A stretch of 13,381 nucleotides of DNA, from the NCBI GenBank assembly GCA_021772365.1, contig JAJFMC010000029.1, positions 1 through 13,381 of the forward strand, in the 5' to 3' direction. Position 1 is the first letter of the stretch; the number at the start of each line of letters is the position of its first letter. Under the pieces are notes generated by a model. It saw only the letters and a list, made by a program, of their open reading frames with translations, did no database searches and was not told where the DNA came from. The stretch is from Chlamydiota bacterium. Its GTDB lineage: Bacteria; Chlamydiota; Chlamydiia; Chlamydiales; Criblamydiaceae. Both the position numbers and the translations under genes were made by a program. Below, one piece after another: positions 6,640 through 13,381 of this stretch.

Positions 6640-7722
6640 CTAAAGAATCTGCAATTTATTATGGCATAGTTCTACATTGTCGATGAGTTTCAGTATTTCT
6701 TGACACACTTCATCGACTTGTATTTGTGTCATGCACTTGAAGTCAATAGGGCAGACCCGTTGATAACATGGGGAGCATTCTACATGTTTATGGATGACAG
6801 TCCCATGTTCGTAGGGTCTTGTTTTGACATCATTGGTTGATCCGAAAATGGCAACGAGCGGTGTTTTGAGTGCGGCGGCGATATGCATAGGTCCACTATC
6901 GTTACTGAGCATAGCGCTGCAGTTGGAGATATGTGCCATTAGCTCACGGATATTCGTTTTTCCGGCAAGATTGATGACGGTTTCAGGAAGGTGTTGACAG
7001 ATATCCTGGACAAGAGGAGCCGTATTATGGTCGCCAAAGTAGACGACACGTACATTAGGATTTTGCAACAGTTTCGTTGTTACGTGAGAGAAGCGATCGG
7101 GAAGCCAACATTTTGCTGAGCCGAAAGCAGCACCGGGGTTGATCCCTATAATGATATGTTCGCCGACATGTGCTCCGTATTTTTTGAGCGTTTGACTTGA
7201 AAGGGTAAGCTCTTCCTCTGAAACGACAAGATGCAGTGGAGTGTCTGACACAGGAATACCTAGGCATGCTAAGAGCATTTTATAGGTAATCACCTGATGT
7301 TGAAATTCTTTTTCTTTAGGAAATTTCATAGCTTTATTAAGGAGGAAGCTACGAAAATTTGCAGCATAGCCCATCCGATTTTGCACGTTACCCTTCCAAA
7401 ACCACCATGCAGAGGAAAATGAGTTTGTTGTAAGAACCCCGAGGTCATACCCTCCGAAACGCAGTGCTTTGACGAGGCTGTGGTGCTGCCCGTGAATCCA
7501 ACCGCTTTGTTTTGTGAAACTTAAAACCTCGTCGACATACGGATCTTCCTTGAGTAGTGGAGCTACGTTGGAATTACACATAGCCGTAATATGAGATTTA
7601 GAGAAATGATCACGCAAATCTTTAAGGAGAGGAGTGGCCATCACTAAATCTCCTAACCAATTAGGCATTCTGATGAGGATTTTCTTTGGATCTCGATCGA
7701 TCCAAGAGTCGCGCTTACCCAT
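6640..7722 (-). CDS. waaF: ADP-heptose:LPS heptosyltransferase (GT9), WaaF-like
   Basis: This 360-residue peripheral inner-membrane enzyme most likely adds heptose to the LPS inner core from ADP-L-glycero-D-manno-heptose. The start matches WaaF (ILIRMPNWLGDLVMATPLL, about residues 15-33). The second Rossmann domain has INPGAAFGSAKCWLPDRF and the donor-binding SNDSGPMHIAAAL with IFGSTND and a TRP motif. Near the C-terminus the cysteine-rich ECSPCYQRVCPIDFKCM segment is characteristic of heptosyltransferase II. The ATG at 7720-7722 is favoured by GAAGG about seven bases upstream and by the promoter candidate at 7765-7794; the 14 residues ahead of the usual family start are a small extension. 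It heads the minus-strand operon. A different GT9 sugar donor cannot be excluded, because heptose-synthesis genes are not in the window. Confidence 0.88.
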   Translation of the reverse strand: MGKRDSWIDRDPKKILIRMPNWLGDLVMATPLLKDLRDHFSKSHITAMCNSNVAPLLKEDPYVDEVLSFTKQSGWIHGQHHSLVKALRFGGYDLGVLTTNSFSSAWWFWKGNVQNRMGYAANFRSFLLNKAMKFPKEKEFQHQVITYKMLLACLGIPVSDTPLHLVVSEEELTLSSQTLKKYGAHVGEHIIIGINPGAAFGSAKCWLPDRFSHVTTKLLQNPNVRVVYFGDHNTAPLVQDICQHLPETVINLAGKTNIRELMAHISNCSAMLSNDSGPMHIAAALKTPLVAIFGSTNDVKTRPYEHGTVIHKHVECSPCYQRVCPIDFKCMTQIQVDEVCQEILKLIDNVELCHNKLQIL

Positions 7723-7764
7723 GTAAGACCTTCTTCATTGTTTCAGTATCGTCATGAAATAAGA

Positions 7765-7794
7765 ACTATATCGGATCTTGGATTTCTCTGGCAA
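7765..7794 (-). promoter_or_regulatory. Candidate promoter of the waaF-fliF/G-pyrophosphorylase operon
   Basis: On the minus strand TTGCCA (7789-7794) and TATAGT (7765-7770) are 18 nt apart, matching sigma-70 consensus hexamers at 5/6 each. Transcription would begin near 7758, giving a leader of about 35 nt before waaF. Confidence 0.55.
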
Positions 7795-7829
7795 ATACAA
7801 CAATTATTCTTTCGCGAAGGAAAATTCCT

Positions 7830-8002
7830 CGGTTAAAGAGAGAATTGCATAAATATTTGGGCTGTTTTCTAGGCTTTTTTCCGCCTCGCTTCGGGCTCGT
7901 TCTTGTAAACAACGCATGGTTGGCTGCGAACTCCGTCTCTTGCGAGCCAAAAAAAATTTCTAGAAAACTGCTTCAACTATTTTTGCAATTCCCTCTAAAA
8001 CG
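7830..8002. repeat. Imperfect inverted-repeat element, about 173 bp, MITE-like
   Basis: The left arm (7830-7880) and the right arm (7949-8002) are reverse complements with scattered mismatches. Shared blocks are GAATTGCA (7842-7849 and its complement at 7983-7990), an AAATA region, GTTTTCTAG (7864-7872 and CTAGAAAAC at 7960-7968) and a T-run against an A-run next to the centre. The core has a further 6-bp match, GGCTCG (7894-7899) with CGAGCC (7943-7948), and differs in sequence from the repeat near 584-912. A folded RNA or DNA would be a long rod. The arrangement resembles non-autonomous miniature elements, but I cannot define target-site duplications. Confidence 0.75.
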
Positions 8003-8031
8003 TTAGAGTAAAAATCTTCATTGTATATATA
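8003..8031 (+). promoter_or_regulatory. Weak candidate promoter for the coiled-coil gene
   Basis: TTAGAG (8003-8008) is followed after 17 nt by TATATA (8026-8031) inside the run TATATATACA. The -35 box is poor. TTGTCG (8049-8054) with TAAAAT (8071-8076) is a rival, but it would start transcription next to the ribosome-binding site. Confidence 0.25.
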
Positions 8032-8076
8032 CACGCCAAAGCTTTATCTTGTCGCTTGTGACTGTTTACCTAAAAT

Positions 8077-8080
8077 GGAG
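8077..8080 (+). promoter_or_regulatory. Ribosome-binding site supporting a TTG start
   Basis: GGAG lies 8 nt before TTG at 8089-8091. The nearest ATG (8075-8077) is in another frame and reaches a stop after five codons, so TTG is the best start of the long frame. Confidence 0.6.
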
Positions 8081-8088
8081 ATTGAACC

Positions 8089-11000
8089 TTGAATAGCGCT
8101 GCCCTTAAAGAAAAAAGTTCAAAGGAGATTTTACAAACCCTTTTTTATGAAAAAAAGAAGAACCAGAAGATCGAATCTCAGCTTCTTAACTTGGTGCAGG
8201 AGAATACGACTCTCAAAGAAGAGCTTCGTAATTTACAGGAGCAGTTACAATCTATTCCAGACGATCAATCCCAAAAACTAGAAAGATTACAGGCATCGTT
8301 TCAGGAACTGAAGTCACGGTCTGAAGAAGCAGATGACGAGGCGAAAGCACTACGTGGCCAACAAAAAATGCTGAAAGAACTTATTGACCGTTCGAAAGGG
8401 GAAAAGCAACAGGCTCATGAGCAGTTAAATCTGCTCAAGCGAGAGCTTTCTCAGATTGAGCAGATCAAGGGCAATCTCCAGGCTGAGATCCAAAATTTCA
8501 AGGCTCTCGAGAAACAATTAGAACGTTCAGAAAAGAGTAGCTGGTCACATCAAAAGCAGGTTGAAGAGCTAAAAAGTCAGCTTTACGAAAAAGAAAAAAA
8601 GGTAAAAGAACTAGAGAGGTCTGAGAGTAACCTTTCGGCGGAGCAGAAAAAGGGCCAGCAGGCCCGTCAAGAGTATCAGCATGCAGTTCGTGAGAAAGAT
8701 GCGATCGAGCAGAAACATACAGAGCTACAGAAAACTTTGGACGACTCGAAGCAGCACAGCCAGCAACTGGAGCGGGTGATCCAATTTCTGCGTGAAAGAA
8801 ATGAAGAGGCGCAACTGGAGAAGAAACAGCTGGCCGGTGATTACGACAGTTCTCTTGAAACAATTAATAGCCTGAAGCAGGAGTTAAATATTTCTAAAGA
8901 GGAGTGCAAAGACCTCAACGATCACTATTCTAAAGAGCAGAAAGAAAAAACAGGCGTCTCGAATAGCCTTGAGGTTTTACAATCGGATCATCAGACGATA
9001 AAAAAAGAATACGATCAGCTAAATGCATCTTACTCAGTAATCCAAAAACAGCTAAATGAAGCGAAGAATCAGATAGGTTCCCTGGAACAGGCGAATGAAG
9101 ATACCAAGAAGCTACTATGTTCGAAAGGAAATGCAGAGGCAAAGCTAAAAGAAATACTCTATCAAAAAAAAGAAGCGGTCAGGCGGTCAGAAACTCTAGA
9201 GAAGGAGCTGTCAAGGTTCAAACGTGAGCGTCAAGATCTTGAAAAAGGGGCTAAATCTGTAGAAGAGCAGCTCAACCATTTTAAAGTGGAGCATGAAGAA
9301 CTGGTCGCGGAAAACGATAGGCTTTCGAAGGCTCACGAAAAATCTTTGAAACATGTTGATAATTTGGAACAAACAATTTTATCGGCAGAGTCTTCACAGA
9401 TTGATCAGTCGGAGCTTTTACAAGTATACAAACAGAAAAATGAAAATTTATTGTCGGACAAAAAGCATCTTGAAGGGCAGCATGATAAGTTAAAAGGAGA
9501 GCTTGCTTCTTCCTATAAACGTGTTGAAGAGCTATCAAAAGCTAGCGAAGAGGGGGATAGCCAGGCTATACTATTGGAAAGAGAGCTTATTTCTCTTAGA
9601 CAACAGCACCAAGAGAGCGTGGTTAATTCCCAGGATATTCAAGAGCAAAACCGATCTTTAAGTGAACAGTTGAAAAGTGAGCTTGCTGTCGCTAACCAGC
9701 AAATTGAGGAGTTGACACAATCAAGAGAGGAAACCAGCCAACGGGAAGCCTCCTTAGAAAGTGAAGTTTCTTCCCTCGCTCAAAAATTGCAAGAGACTGA
9801 AGCTGGTGCAAGAGATCTTCAAGAACAAAACCAATCGCTGAATGAACAAGTAACGCGAGACAAAGAAGAACTACAGTCCAAAAAATTTGAATATGAGCTT
9901 CTAGATAAAGAAGTCAACAGTACGAAATTACTCTTAAGACAAACGCAACAACTTGCTGAAAGTAAAGAAAAAGAATCCTTAATATTAGAAAAAACCGTTA
10001 CAGCGAAAGATACAATTCTCGAACAACTCGAAATACAAAAAAAACAACAGCATGTTGAGTATGAGAAATTGCAAGACGTTACTGAAACTATCCGCCAAGA
10101 AAAAGAGAACCTCAACGCTGAAATAAAAGAAAACCAGGAAAAGAACATCCAACTCCAGGAAGTTCAGGGAAAATTAGAAGCAGAGGTCAAAGAAAAAGAA
10201 GAAGCCATCAATGTGTTACAAGAAGAGGTTGCGAGCTATGAAGAACAACAAATTGGCTATGAAGAGAAGGCTCTAGCGATCAAGGAGTCACTTGATCGTA
10301 TGAAAAAAGAGAAAGAGCAAATTACTACAGAGCGGCAAAAAGTCGAGCAAAAGCTTCACGACACGAAAGAAGCCCTTGAGAAATTTTCTCAGGAGAATTT
10401 AGAGCTCGAAAAAAACTTGAAGCAGATACAATCTGGCAACGAAGAACTTCAGAAAAAGCAGGACGAGCTTTCCGGACGACATCAACAAGCAGAGCAAAAA
10501 AATGAAGAGCTATCCAAGACGGTAGAAGAGTTAGTGCACGATAAAGAAGAGCTTACCAAGCAAATAGAGGCTTCTCACAAAGTATCTGAAGAGCTAAAAC
10601 ATAAGGTAGACAATAGCAAGCAAGTATTTGAAGAATTGACTCATCAGCATGACGCTTTAAAGCTCCAGTTTGAAACTGCTAGCCAAGAAAAACAACAGCT
10701 TCACAAACAGTATCAGGAGTCGTTGAAAACCATCGAACAACTCCAAGCAAAAAAACAAGACCTCTTCAACAAATATACTCAAGCAGAACAAAAACTTGAG
10801 GAGCAGTCACAACAGATCAGTGTAACCGGTAAAGAGGTTGCAGAACTTCAAGAAAGTGTGGAAAAGCTGGGCAATACAGTCATCAAAAAAGATGCGACAA
10901 TTGAAGAATTGAAGATGGAGAAAAATTCCATGGCCCGGGAAAAACAGACTGTCGACGTCGAATTAGCCCGTACGAAGAAAAAAGTCCATGAAAGTGACTC

Positions 11001-11625
11001 TAGGGCCCAAGTGGCACAGCAGCATCTAGCCAAAAAAGTCAAAGAAGCGACGATATTATCCGAAGACTTGCAGATCAAGAATAAGCAAATTGATGAGTTG
11101 AAGCGCAATCTCCAGAGCCTACAGCAACAATTTTCTGATCTTCGTAGTAAATCTGAAGAACACGTTAAAGAAAAAAGACACCTTGATGAGCAGCTCAGGT
11201 CCTGGGAAAAGAAACATGATAAACTGTATCATCAGTGGCAACAAGCTGATCAAGATAACAAGGAACTTCACAAGCAACAGGAAAAACTCAATCAGCTACA
11301 AGGCTTACTCAACAACTTCAGTAATGTCATGGGGGCACCTGTAGGGATCACTCAGCCTGCTGCTGTATCACCTACCCCACCACCTGTCAGGAAGGAGCCT
11401 TCTAGTCCCCTTCCTGCTATAGAGAAAGTTGTTATTGCAGAGGCTGTCTCTGTAGAAGATACTGAAGAGCTTCCTGAGGTCGAAGAGCGAAAGGTCAATC
11501 CTCCCAAACAGAGTAAACCTAAAGCACCGTTACTACCTCCTCCCCCCAGTGCGAACAGTCCCTACAACAATTTGTTTGATTTAACAAAACATCAGAACAA
11601 GCATAAAAAGAATCTTTTCGAGTAG
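8089..11625 (+). CDS. Giant coiled-coil protein of unknown function (1178 residues)
   Basis: I do not recognise a family. The product starts at TTG (GGAG 8 nt upstream) and is a Glu/Lys/Gln-rich heptad-repeat coiled coil from about residue 15 to 1080. I see a proline at about residue 56 and then none for roughly 1,000 residues, and only two cysteines. One continuous coiled coil of that length would be of the order of 150 nm. Local repeats occur, for example IQEQNRSLSEQL near 518 and LQEQNQSLNEQV near 577. The last 95 residues change character: proline-rich (SPTPPPVRKEPSSPLPAI, APLLPPPPSANSPYNNL), an acidic Glu-Asp stretch, and a Lys/His/Asn-rich end. No signal peptide or membrane segment is visible. 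The stop codon overlaps the ribosome-binding site of ruvC, 7 nt before it. SMC-like heads (Walker A/B) are absent. A scaffold, cytoskeletal element or secreted effector are all possible. Confidence 0.9.
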   Translation: MNSAALKEKSSKEILQTLFYEKKKNQKIESQLLNLVQENTTLKEELRNLQEQLQSIPDDQSQKLERLQASFQELKSRSEEADDEAKALRGQQKMLKELIDRSKGEKQQAHEQLNLLKRELSQIEQIKGNLQAEIQNFKALEKQLERSEKSSWSHQKQVEELKSQLYEKEKKVKELERSESNLSAEQKKGQQARQEYQHAVREKDAIEQKHTELQKTLDDSKQHSQQLERVIQFLRERNEEAQLEKKQLAGDYDSSLETINSLKQELNISKEECKDLNDHYSKEQKEKTGVSNSLEVLQSDHQTIKKEYDQLNASYSVIQKQLNEAKNQIGSLEQANEDTKKLLCSKGNAEAKLKEILYQKKEAVRRSETLEKELSRFKRERQDLEKGAKSVEEQLNHFKVEHEELVAENDRLSKAHEKSLKHVDNLEQTILSAESSQIDQSELLQVYKQKNENLLSDKKHLEGQHDKLKGELASSYKRVEELSKASEEGDSQAILLERELISLRQQHQESVVNSQDIQEQNRSLSEQLKSELAVANQQIEELTQSREETSQREASLESEVSSLAQKLQETEAGARDLQEQNQSLNEQVTRDKEELQSKKFEYELLDKEVNSTKLLLRQTQQLAESKEKESLILEKTVTAKDTILEQLEIQKKQQHVEYEKLQDVTETIRQEKENLNAEIKENQEKNIQLQEVQGKLEAEVKEKEEAINVLQEEVASYEEQQIGYEEKALAIKESLDRMKKEKEQITTERQKVEQKLHDTKEALEKFSQENLELEKNLKQIQSGNEELQKKQDELSGRHQQAEQKNEELSKTVEELVHDKEELTKQIEASHKVSEELKHKVDNSKQVFEELTHQHDALKLQFETASQEKQQLHKQYQESLKTIEQLQAKKQDLFNKYTQAEQKLEEQSQQISVTGKEVAELQESVEKLGNTVIKKDATIEELKMEKNSMAREKQTVDVELARTKKKVHESDSRAQVAQQHLAKKVKEATILSEDLQIKNKQIDELKRNLQSLQQQFSDLRSKSEEHVKEKRHLDEQLRSWEKKHDKLYHQWQQADQDNKELHKQQEKLNQLQGLLNNFSNVMGAPVGITQPAAVSPTPPPVRKEPSSPLPAIEKVVIAEAVSVEDTEELPEVEERKVNPPKQSKPKAPLLPPPPSANSPYNNLFDLTKHQNKHKKNLFE

Positions 11626-11632
11626 GTTTTCT

Positions 11633-12124
11633 GTGATTATTTTGGGGATTGATCCTGGCACGATAGTGACTGGGTATGGGATTATCAAGACAACAGGTAC
11701 TAGCCGCTATGTATTGATTGACTATGGGTGTATACGTCCTCCTCCAAAACATAACATAAACGATCGCTACCTGATAATCCATGAAGGAGCTGAAGAGTTG
11801 ATAAGGAAATATCAACCTGATGTTTTGTCGATCGAAACGCAATATGTCCACAAGAACCCACAAAGCGCTATCAAATTGGGAATGGCTAGAGGTGTCGTGA
11901 TTGTTGCTGCTCGCAAAAGTGGAGTTGACGTTTATGAGTATACACCGACGACGGCGAAACGTTCGGTCACCGGACGTGGTGGGGCGAGTAAGGAGCAGGT
12001 ACAGTCGATGCTGCAGCATTTATTAAATCTTAAAGAAAAACCTACTCCTCAAGATGCCGCCGATGCGTTGGCACTTGCCATTTGCCACGCCCAAAAATGC
12101 CGATCTCCGGCGCTTGCAAAATAA
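11633..12124 (+). CDS. ruvC: Crossover junction endodeoxyribonuclease RuvC
   Basis: This 163-residue nuclease resolves Holliday junctions with the RuvAB branch-migration complex during recombinational repair. It has the RNase H-like fold with all four acidic metal-binding positions: Asp in ILGIDPGT (near residue 7), Glu in LSIETQYV (near 64), and the two aspartates of QDAADALALAICH near the C-terminus. The HKNPQSAIKLGMARGV and TPTTAKRSVTGRGGASKEQV segments match the family's junction-binding parts. The length is normal. The start is GTG at 11633, with AGTAGG six bases upstream; that motif overlaps the stop of the coiled-coil gene, so the two are probably co-transcribed and coupled. ruvA and ruvB are not in the window. 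Confidence 0.96.
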   Translation: MIILGIDPGTIVTGYGIIKTTGTSRYVLIDYGCIRPPPKHNINDRYLIIHEGAEELIRKYQPDVLSIETQYVHKNPQSAIKLGMARGVVIVAARKSGVDVYEYTPTTAKRSVTGRGGASKEQVQSMLQHLLNLKEKPTPQDAADALALAICHAQKCRSPALAK

Positions 12125-12142
12125 TTACTTACATGTTATATT
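12114..12142 (+). promoter_or_regulatory. Candidate promoter for the PEP-CTERM-like gene
   Basis: TTGCAA (12114-12119, inside the end of ruvC) and TATATT (12137-12142) are 17 nt apart. The matches to consensus are 4/6 and 5/6. Transcription would start near 12149, about 47 nt before the ATG at 12196. Confidence 0.45.
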
Positions 12143-12195
12143 GATCATACCCCCTAACTATTAGACACATGAGACCTGCAATAAAAGGGGGATTT

Positions 12196-12891
12196 ATGCA
12201 CATTATCTTTGTTAGGAAAATTCTAACTATATTTTCCATAGTTTTTATGATGACCACTGCCATGGCGGTGGCTAATCCTGTTGTTCCTCCTGGGGAACGC
12301 GTCGATTTCCGGTTTAAACCTCCAGCTAGTTTTGTCGGAGGAGGTCTAAGATCTGGTTTAGCCAATTTTATACAGCCCTACACAATCGCTTGGGATATTT
12401 CGAACCAGGGAGGTGGAATATTTAAGTATAATTATACGATGTCACCTCTGCTTTGGAACGGATTTTTTCTACAATCTACTAGTGGTATGAGTGCTGCTTC
12501 TATCACGAATTTAACGATCAATACCGGCCTTTTGTCAGGAATTGGTAATTCCGCAGTAGATAGAACATTTGGGAGTGTAATCGGCATATTGTTTACGAAG
12601 AGCATATTGATTAATTTGCCTGTCCGTTCTGTATCGTTCGAAATTAATGCAGTACCAGAATTTGGTAGTTTTCGCCATGGAGTTTTAGTATTTGACGAAA
12701 TCCCGAATGCTTTTGTGCGAAATCTCGGTTATGGATCGCCATTTGTGTTTAACACCAACAATTTTGTGCCTGTCATCGGTGTGAAGACACCCGATGTACC
12801 TACCTATTTGGCGGTAGCCTCTATGTTGGGTGTTGGTGGACTACTGATTCAATTGCGGAAAAGGTGTAGAAAACGCGAAGAAAGCGTGTGA
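12196..12891 (+). CDS. Secreted protein with PEP-CTERM-like sorting tail
   Basis: The product of 231 residues begins with a signal peptide (basic VRK, hydrophobic ILTIFSIVFMM, likely cleavage after AMA-24 or AVA-26). The middle is a beta-rich, Gly/Asn/Ser/Phe-rich region with a WDISNQGGGIFKYNYTMS stretch and a VSFEINAVPEFG stretch, both of the kind seen in PEP-CTERM proteins. The C-terminus is tripartite: a short TPDVPTY motif (198-204), a hydrophobic helix (about 204-220) and a basic end (RKRCRKR). This is the layout of exosortase substrates, with PDV in place of the usual PEP. Such proteins are exported, cut and placed on the cell surface or in an exopolysaccharide matrix. The ATG at 12196 is chosen over that at 12169 because GGGGGA precedes it closely and the signal peptide starts cleanly. 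It has its own promoter and terminator candidates. No exosortase is visible nearby. Confidence 0.7.
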   Translation: MHIIFVRKILTIFSIVFMMTTAMAVANPVVPPGERVDFRFKPPASFVGGGLRSGLANFIQPYTIAWDISNQGGGIFKYNYTMSPLLWNGFFLQSTSGMSAASITNLTINTGLLSGIGNSAVDRTFGSVIGILFTKSILINLPVRSVSFEINAVPEFGSFRHGVLVFDEIPNAFVRNLGYGSPFVFNTNNFVPVIGVKTPDVPTYLAVASMLGVGGLLIQLRKRCRKREESV

Positions 12892-12895
12892 AACA

Positions 12896-12941
12896 GGGCT
12901 GTGTATGCGGCCTTCGCGTTTAAATCGCCCGCAGCTCTTTT
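12896..12941 (+). terminator. Candidate intrinsic terminator after the PEP-CTERM-like gene
   Basis: GGGCTGTG (12896-12903) pairs with CGCAGCTC (12930-12937) over 8 bp, with two G-U pairs, and TTTTCT follows. The loop (26 nt) is long. A second perfect 10-bp stem, AAACGCGAAG (12871-12880) with CTTCGCGTTT (12912-12921), overlaps it in pseudoknot order. Confidence 0.5.
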
Positions 12942-12978
12942 CTAAAAACATTTCTCTAATAACAAAAAAACAAGTTAA

Positions 12979-13006
12979 TTGAATCTTAAAATAAAAAAGT
13001 TATAAT
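12979..13006 (+). promoter_or_regulatory. Strong candidate promoter for the aldo/keto reductase gene
   Basis: TTGAAT (12979-12984) and a perfect TATAAT (13001-13006) are 16 nt apart in an A/T-rich setting. Transcription would start near 13013. AAGAGGAG (13017-13024) lies 4 nt ahead of the ATG, so the leader is short. Confidence 0.6.
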
Positions 13007-13028
13007 AGTCCTTAAAAAGAGGAGTATT

Positions 13029-13376
13029 ATGACAATACATTCTATACAACCATCTATTCCCCTATCATCGAGTTCTTTGGAAGGCTCAAGTCATGAAGAG
13101 CTACCATTAATGGGATTTGGCACGTTTATTGGTCTTGGAGAAGAACACGCCGAATCGGAAAGTGAGCGTCAGAGGCTCACCGAAAAGACTGTATTTGCAG
13201 CTTTGAAAGCTGGGTATCGCCATTTTGATTGCGCTGCTGGATATTCCAATGAGCAGTGGATTGGTAATGTTTTTCAAAAAGCATTTTTACCTATTAGCGA
13301 TGGAGGCCTTGGCTTATCTCGCAGTGAGTTATTTATCACTACTAAGACCCTGATTGCTACCCCAAACTTGTCGTAA
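13029..13376 (+). pseudogene. Aldo/keto reductase, N-terminal fragment broken by a repeat
   Basis: About 105 residues match the start of the NAD(P)H-dependent aldo/keto reductase fold, which is normally about 270-320 residues. PLMGFGTFIGL forms the first strand. AALKAGYRHFDCAAGYSNEQ carries the catalytic Asp and Tyr, and SELFITTK gives the third strand with the catalytic Lys; the His and the cofactor-binding half are missing. The family pattern stops at ITTK, after which the frame reads TLIATPNLS and ends at TAA (13374-13376) inside a 28-bp sequence also present at 2484-2511. It therefore looks interrupted rather than merely cut by the window. The promoter and ribosome-binding site are intact, so a short product may still be made. 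Whether the rest of the gene resumes beyond an inserted element lies outside the window. Confidence 0.75.
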
Positions 13377-13379
13377 ACG
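13352..13379. repeat. 28-bp dispersed repeat, copy 2 (inside the broken reductase gene)
   Basis: GATTGCTACCCCAAACTT (13352-13369), then GTC where copy 1 has ACT, then GTAAACG. It starts within a few bases of where reductase similarity ends, so the boundary may be the tip of an insertion sequence extending beyond the window. The window ends two bases later, which would also fit a contig break at a repeat. Confidence 0.65.
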
Positions 13380-13381
13380 AT

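Larger units (their letters stand above)
7723..8088. other. Divergent intergenic region, 366 bp
   Basis: No gene is supported here. The region holds the operon promoter candidate (7765-7794), a long imperfect inverted repeat (7830-8002), a possible weak plus-strand promoter (8003-8031) and the ribosome-binding site that sets the TTG start of the coiled-coil gene (8077-8080). Confidence 0.75.

Noticed and set aside
8075..8092. Five-codon leader frame overlapping the TTG start of the coiled-coil gene
   Set aside because: It has no ribosome-binding site of its own; its ATG merely overlaps the GGAG that serves the TTG start.
8089..11625. SMC or MukB-type chromosome protein
   Set aside because: There is no Walker A, signature or Walker B motif at either end and no hinge-like globular centre.
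12169..12195. Upstream ATG for the PEP-CTERM-like gene
   Set aside because: It has no ribosome-binding site and would put nine residues with a Pro and a Lys ahead of a normal signal peptide.
1..13381. tRNA, rRNA or CRISPR array
   Set aside because: I saw no cloverleaf with a T-loop motif, no rRNA core sequence, and no regularly spaced direct repeats with unique spacers; the tandem arrays found are 9-nt units without spacers.

Overview
This 13.4 kb window looks like chromosome of a member of the phylum Chlamydiae, most likely an environmental (Parachlamydiales-type) lineage rather than Chlamydia itself. The main evidence is gene order. A gpsA gene, a eukaryote-type UDP-sugar pyrophosphorylase and a FliF-like gene lie together on the minus strand, which resembles the C. 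trachomatis CT714-CT719 neighbourhood as I recall it. A heptosyltransferase is also present, which Chlamydia species lack because their LPS is truncated. The assignment is an inference from content and order; no database was searched.

Minus-strand block (about 1-7800). A promoter candidate at 7765-7794 drives a probable operon: waaF (LPS inner core), a FliF-like protein carrying a FliG-like C-terminal region, a UDP-sugar pyrophosphorylase, gpsA (glycerol-3-phosphate for phospholipids) and nnr (NAD(P)H-hydrate repair). waaF and the FliF/FliG gene are 14 nt apart, and the FliF/FliG gene and the pyrophosphorylase are separated by one base. Most of these genes serve the envelope: LPS sugar, nucleotide-sugar and phospholipid precursors. 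Beyond nnr lies a 459-bp non-coding stretch with a repeat element. It is followed by the start of a minus-strand membrane-protein gene that runs off the left edge; it resembles GT-C glycosyltransferases and has its own promoter candidate.

Divergent junction (7723-8088). A long imperfect inverted repeat (7830-8002), possibly a miniature mobile or palindromic element, separates the minus-strand operon from the plus-strand genes.

Plus-strand block (8089-13381). A 1178-residue, almost entirely coiled-coil protein of unknown function starts at TTG and is tightly coupled to ruvC (Holliday-junction resolvase). A separate transcription unit encodes a secreted protein with a degenerate PEP-CTERM-like sorting tail, followed by a terminator candidate. 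Next comes a well-promoted aldo/keto reductase gene whose reading frame breaks after about 105 residues. The break falls inside a 28-bp sequence also found between gpsA and nnr, which suggests a dispersed repeat or insertion-sequence end at the right edge.

The points most worth a second look are the FliF-FliG-like fusion, the 49-nt near-perfect hairpin inside the end of that gene, two unrelated inverted-repeat elements (one built from 9-nt units whose copy number differs between its arms), the proline-free giant coiled coil, and the PEP-CTERM-like protein.
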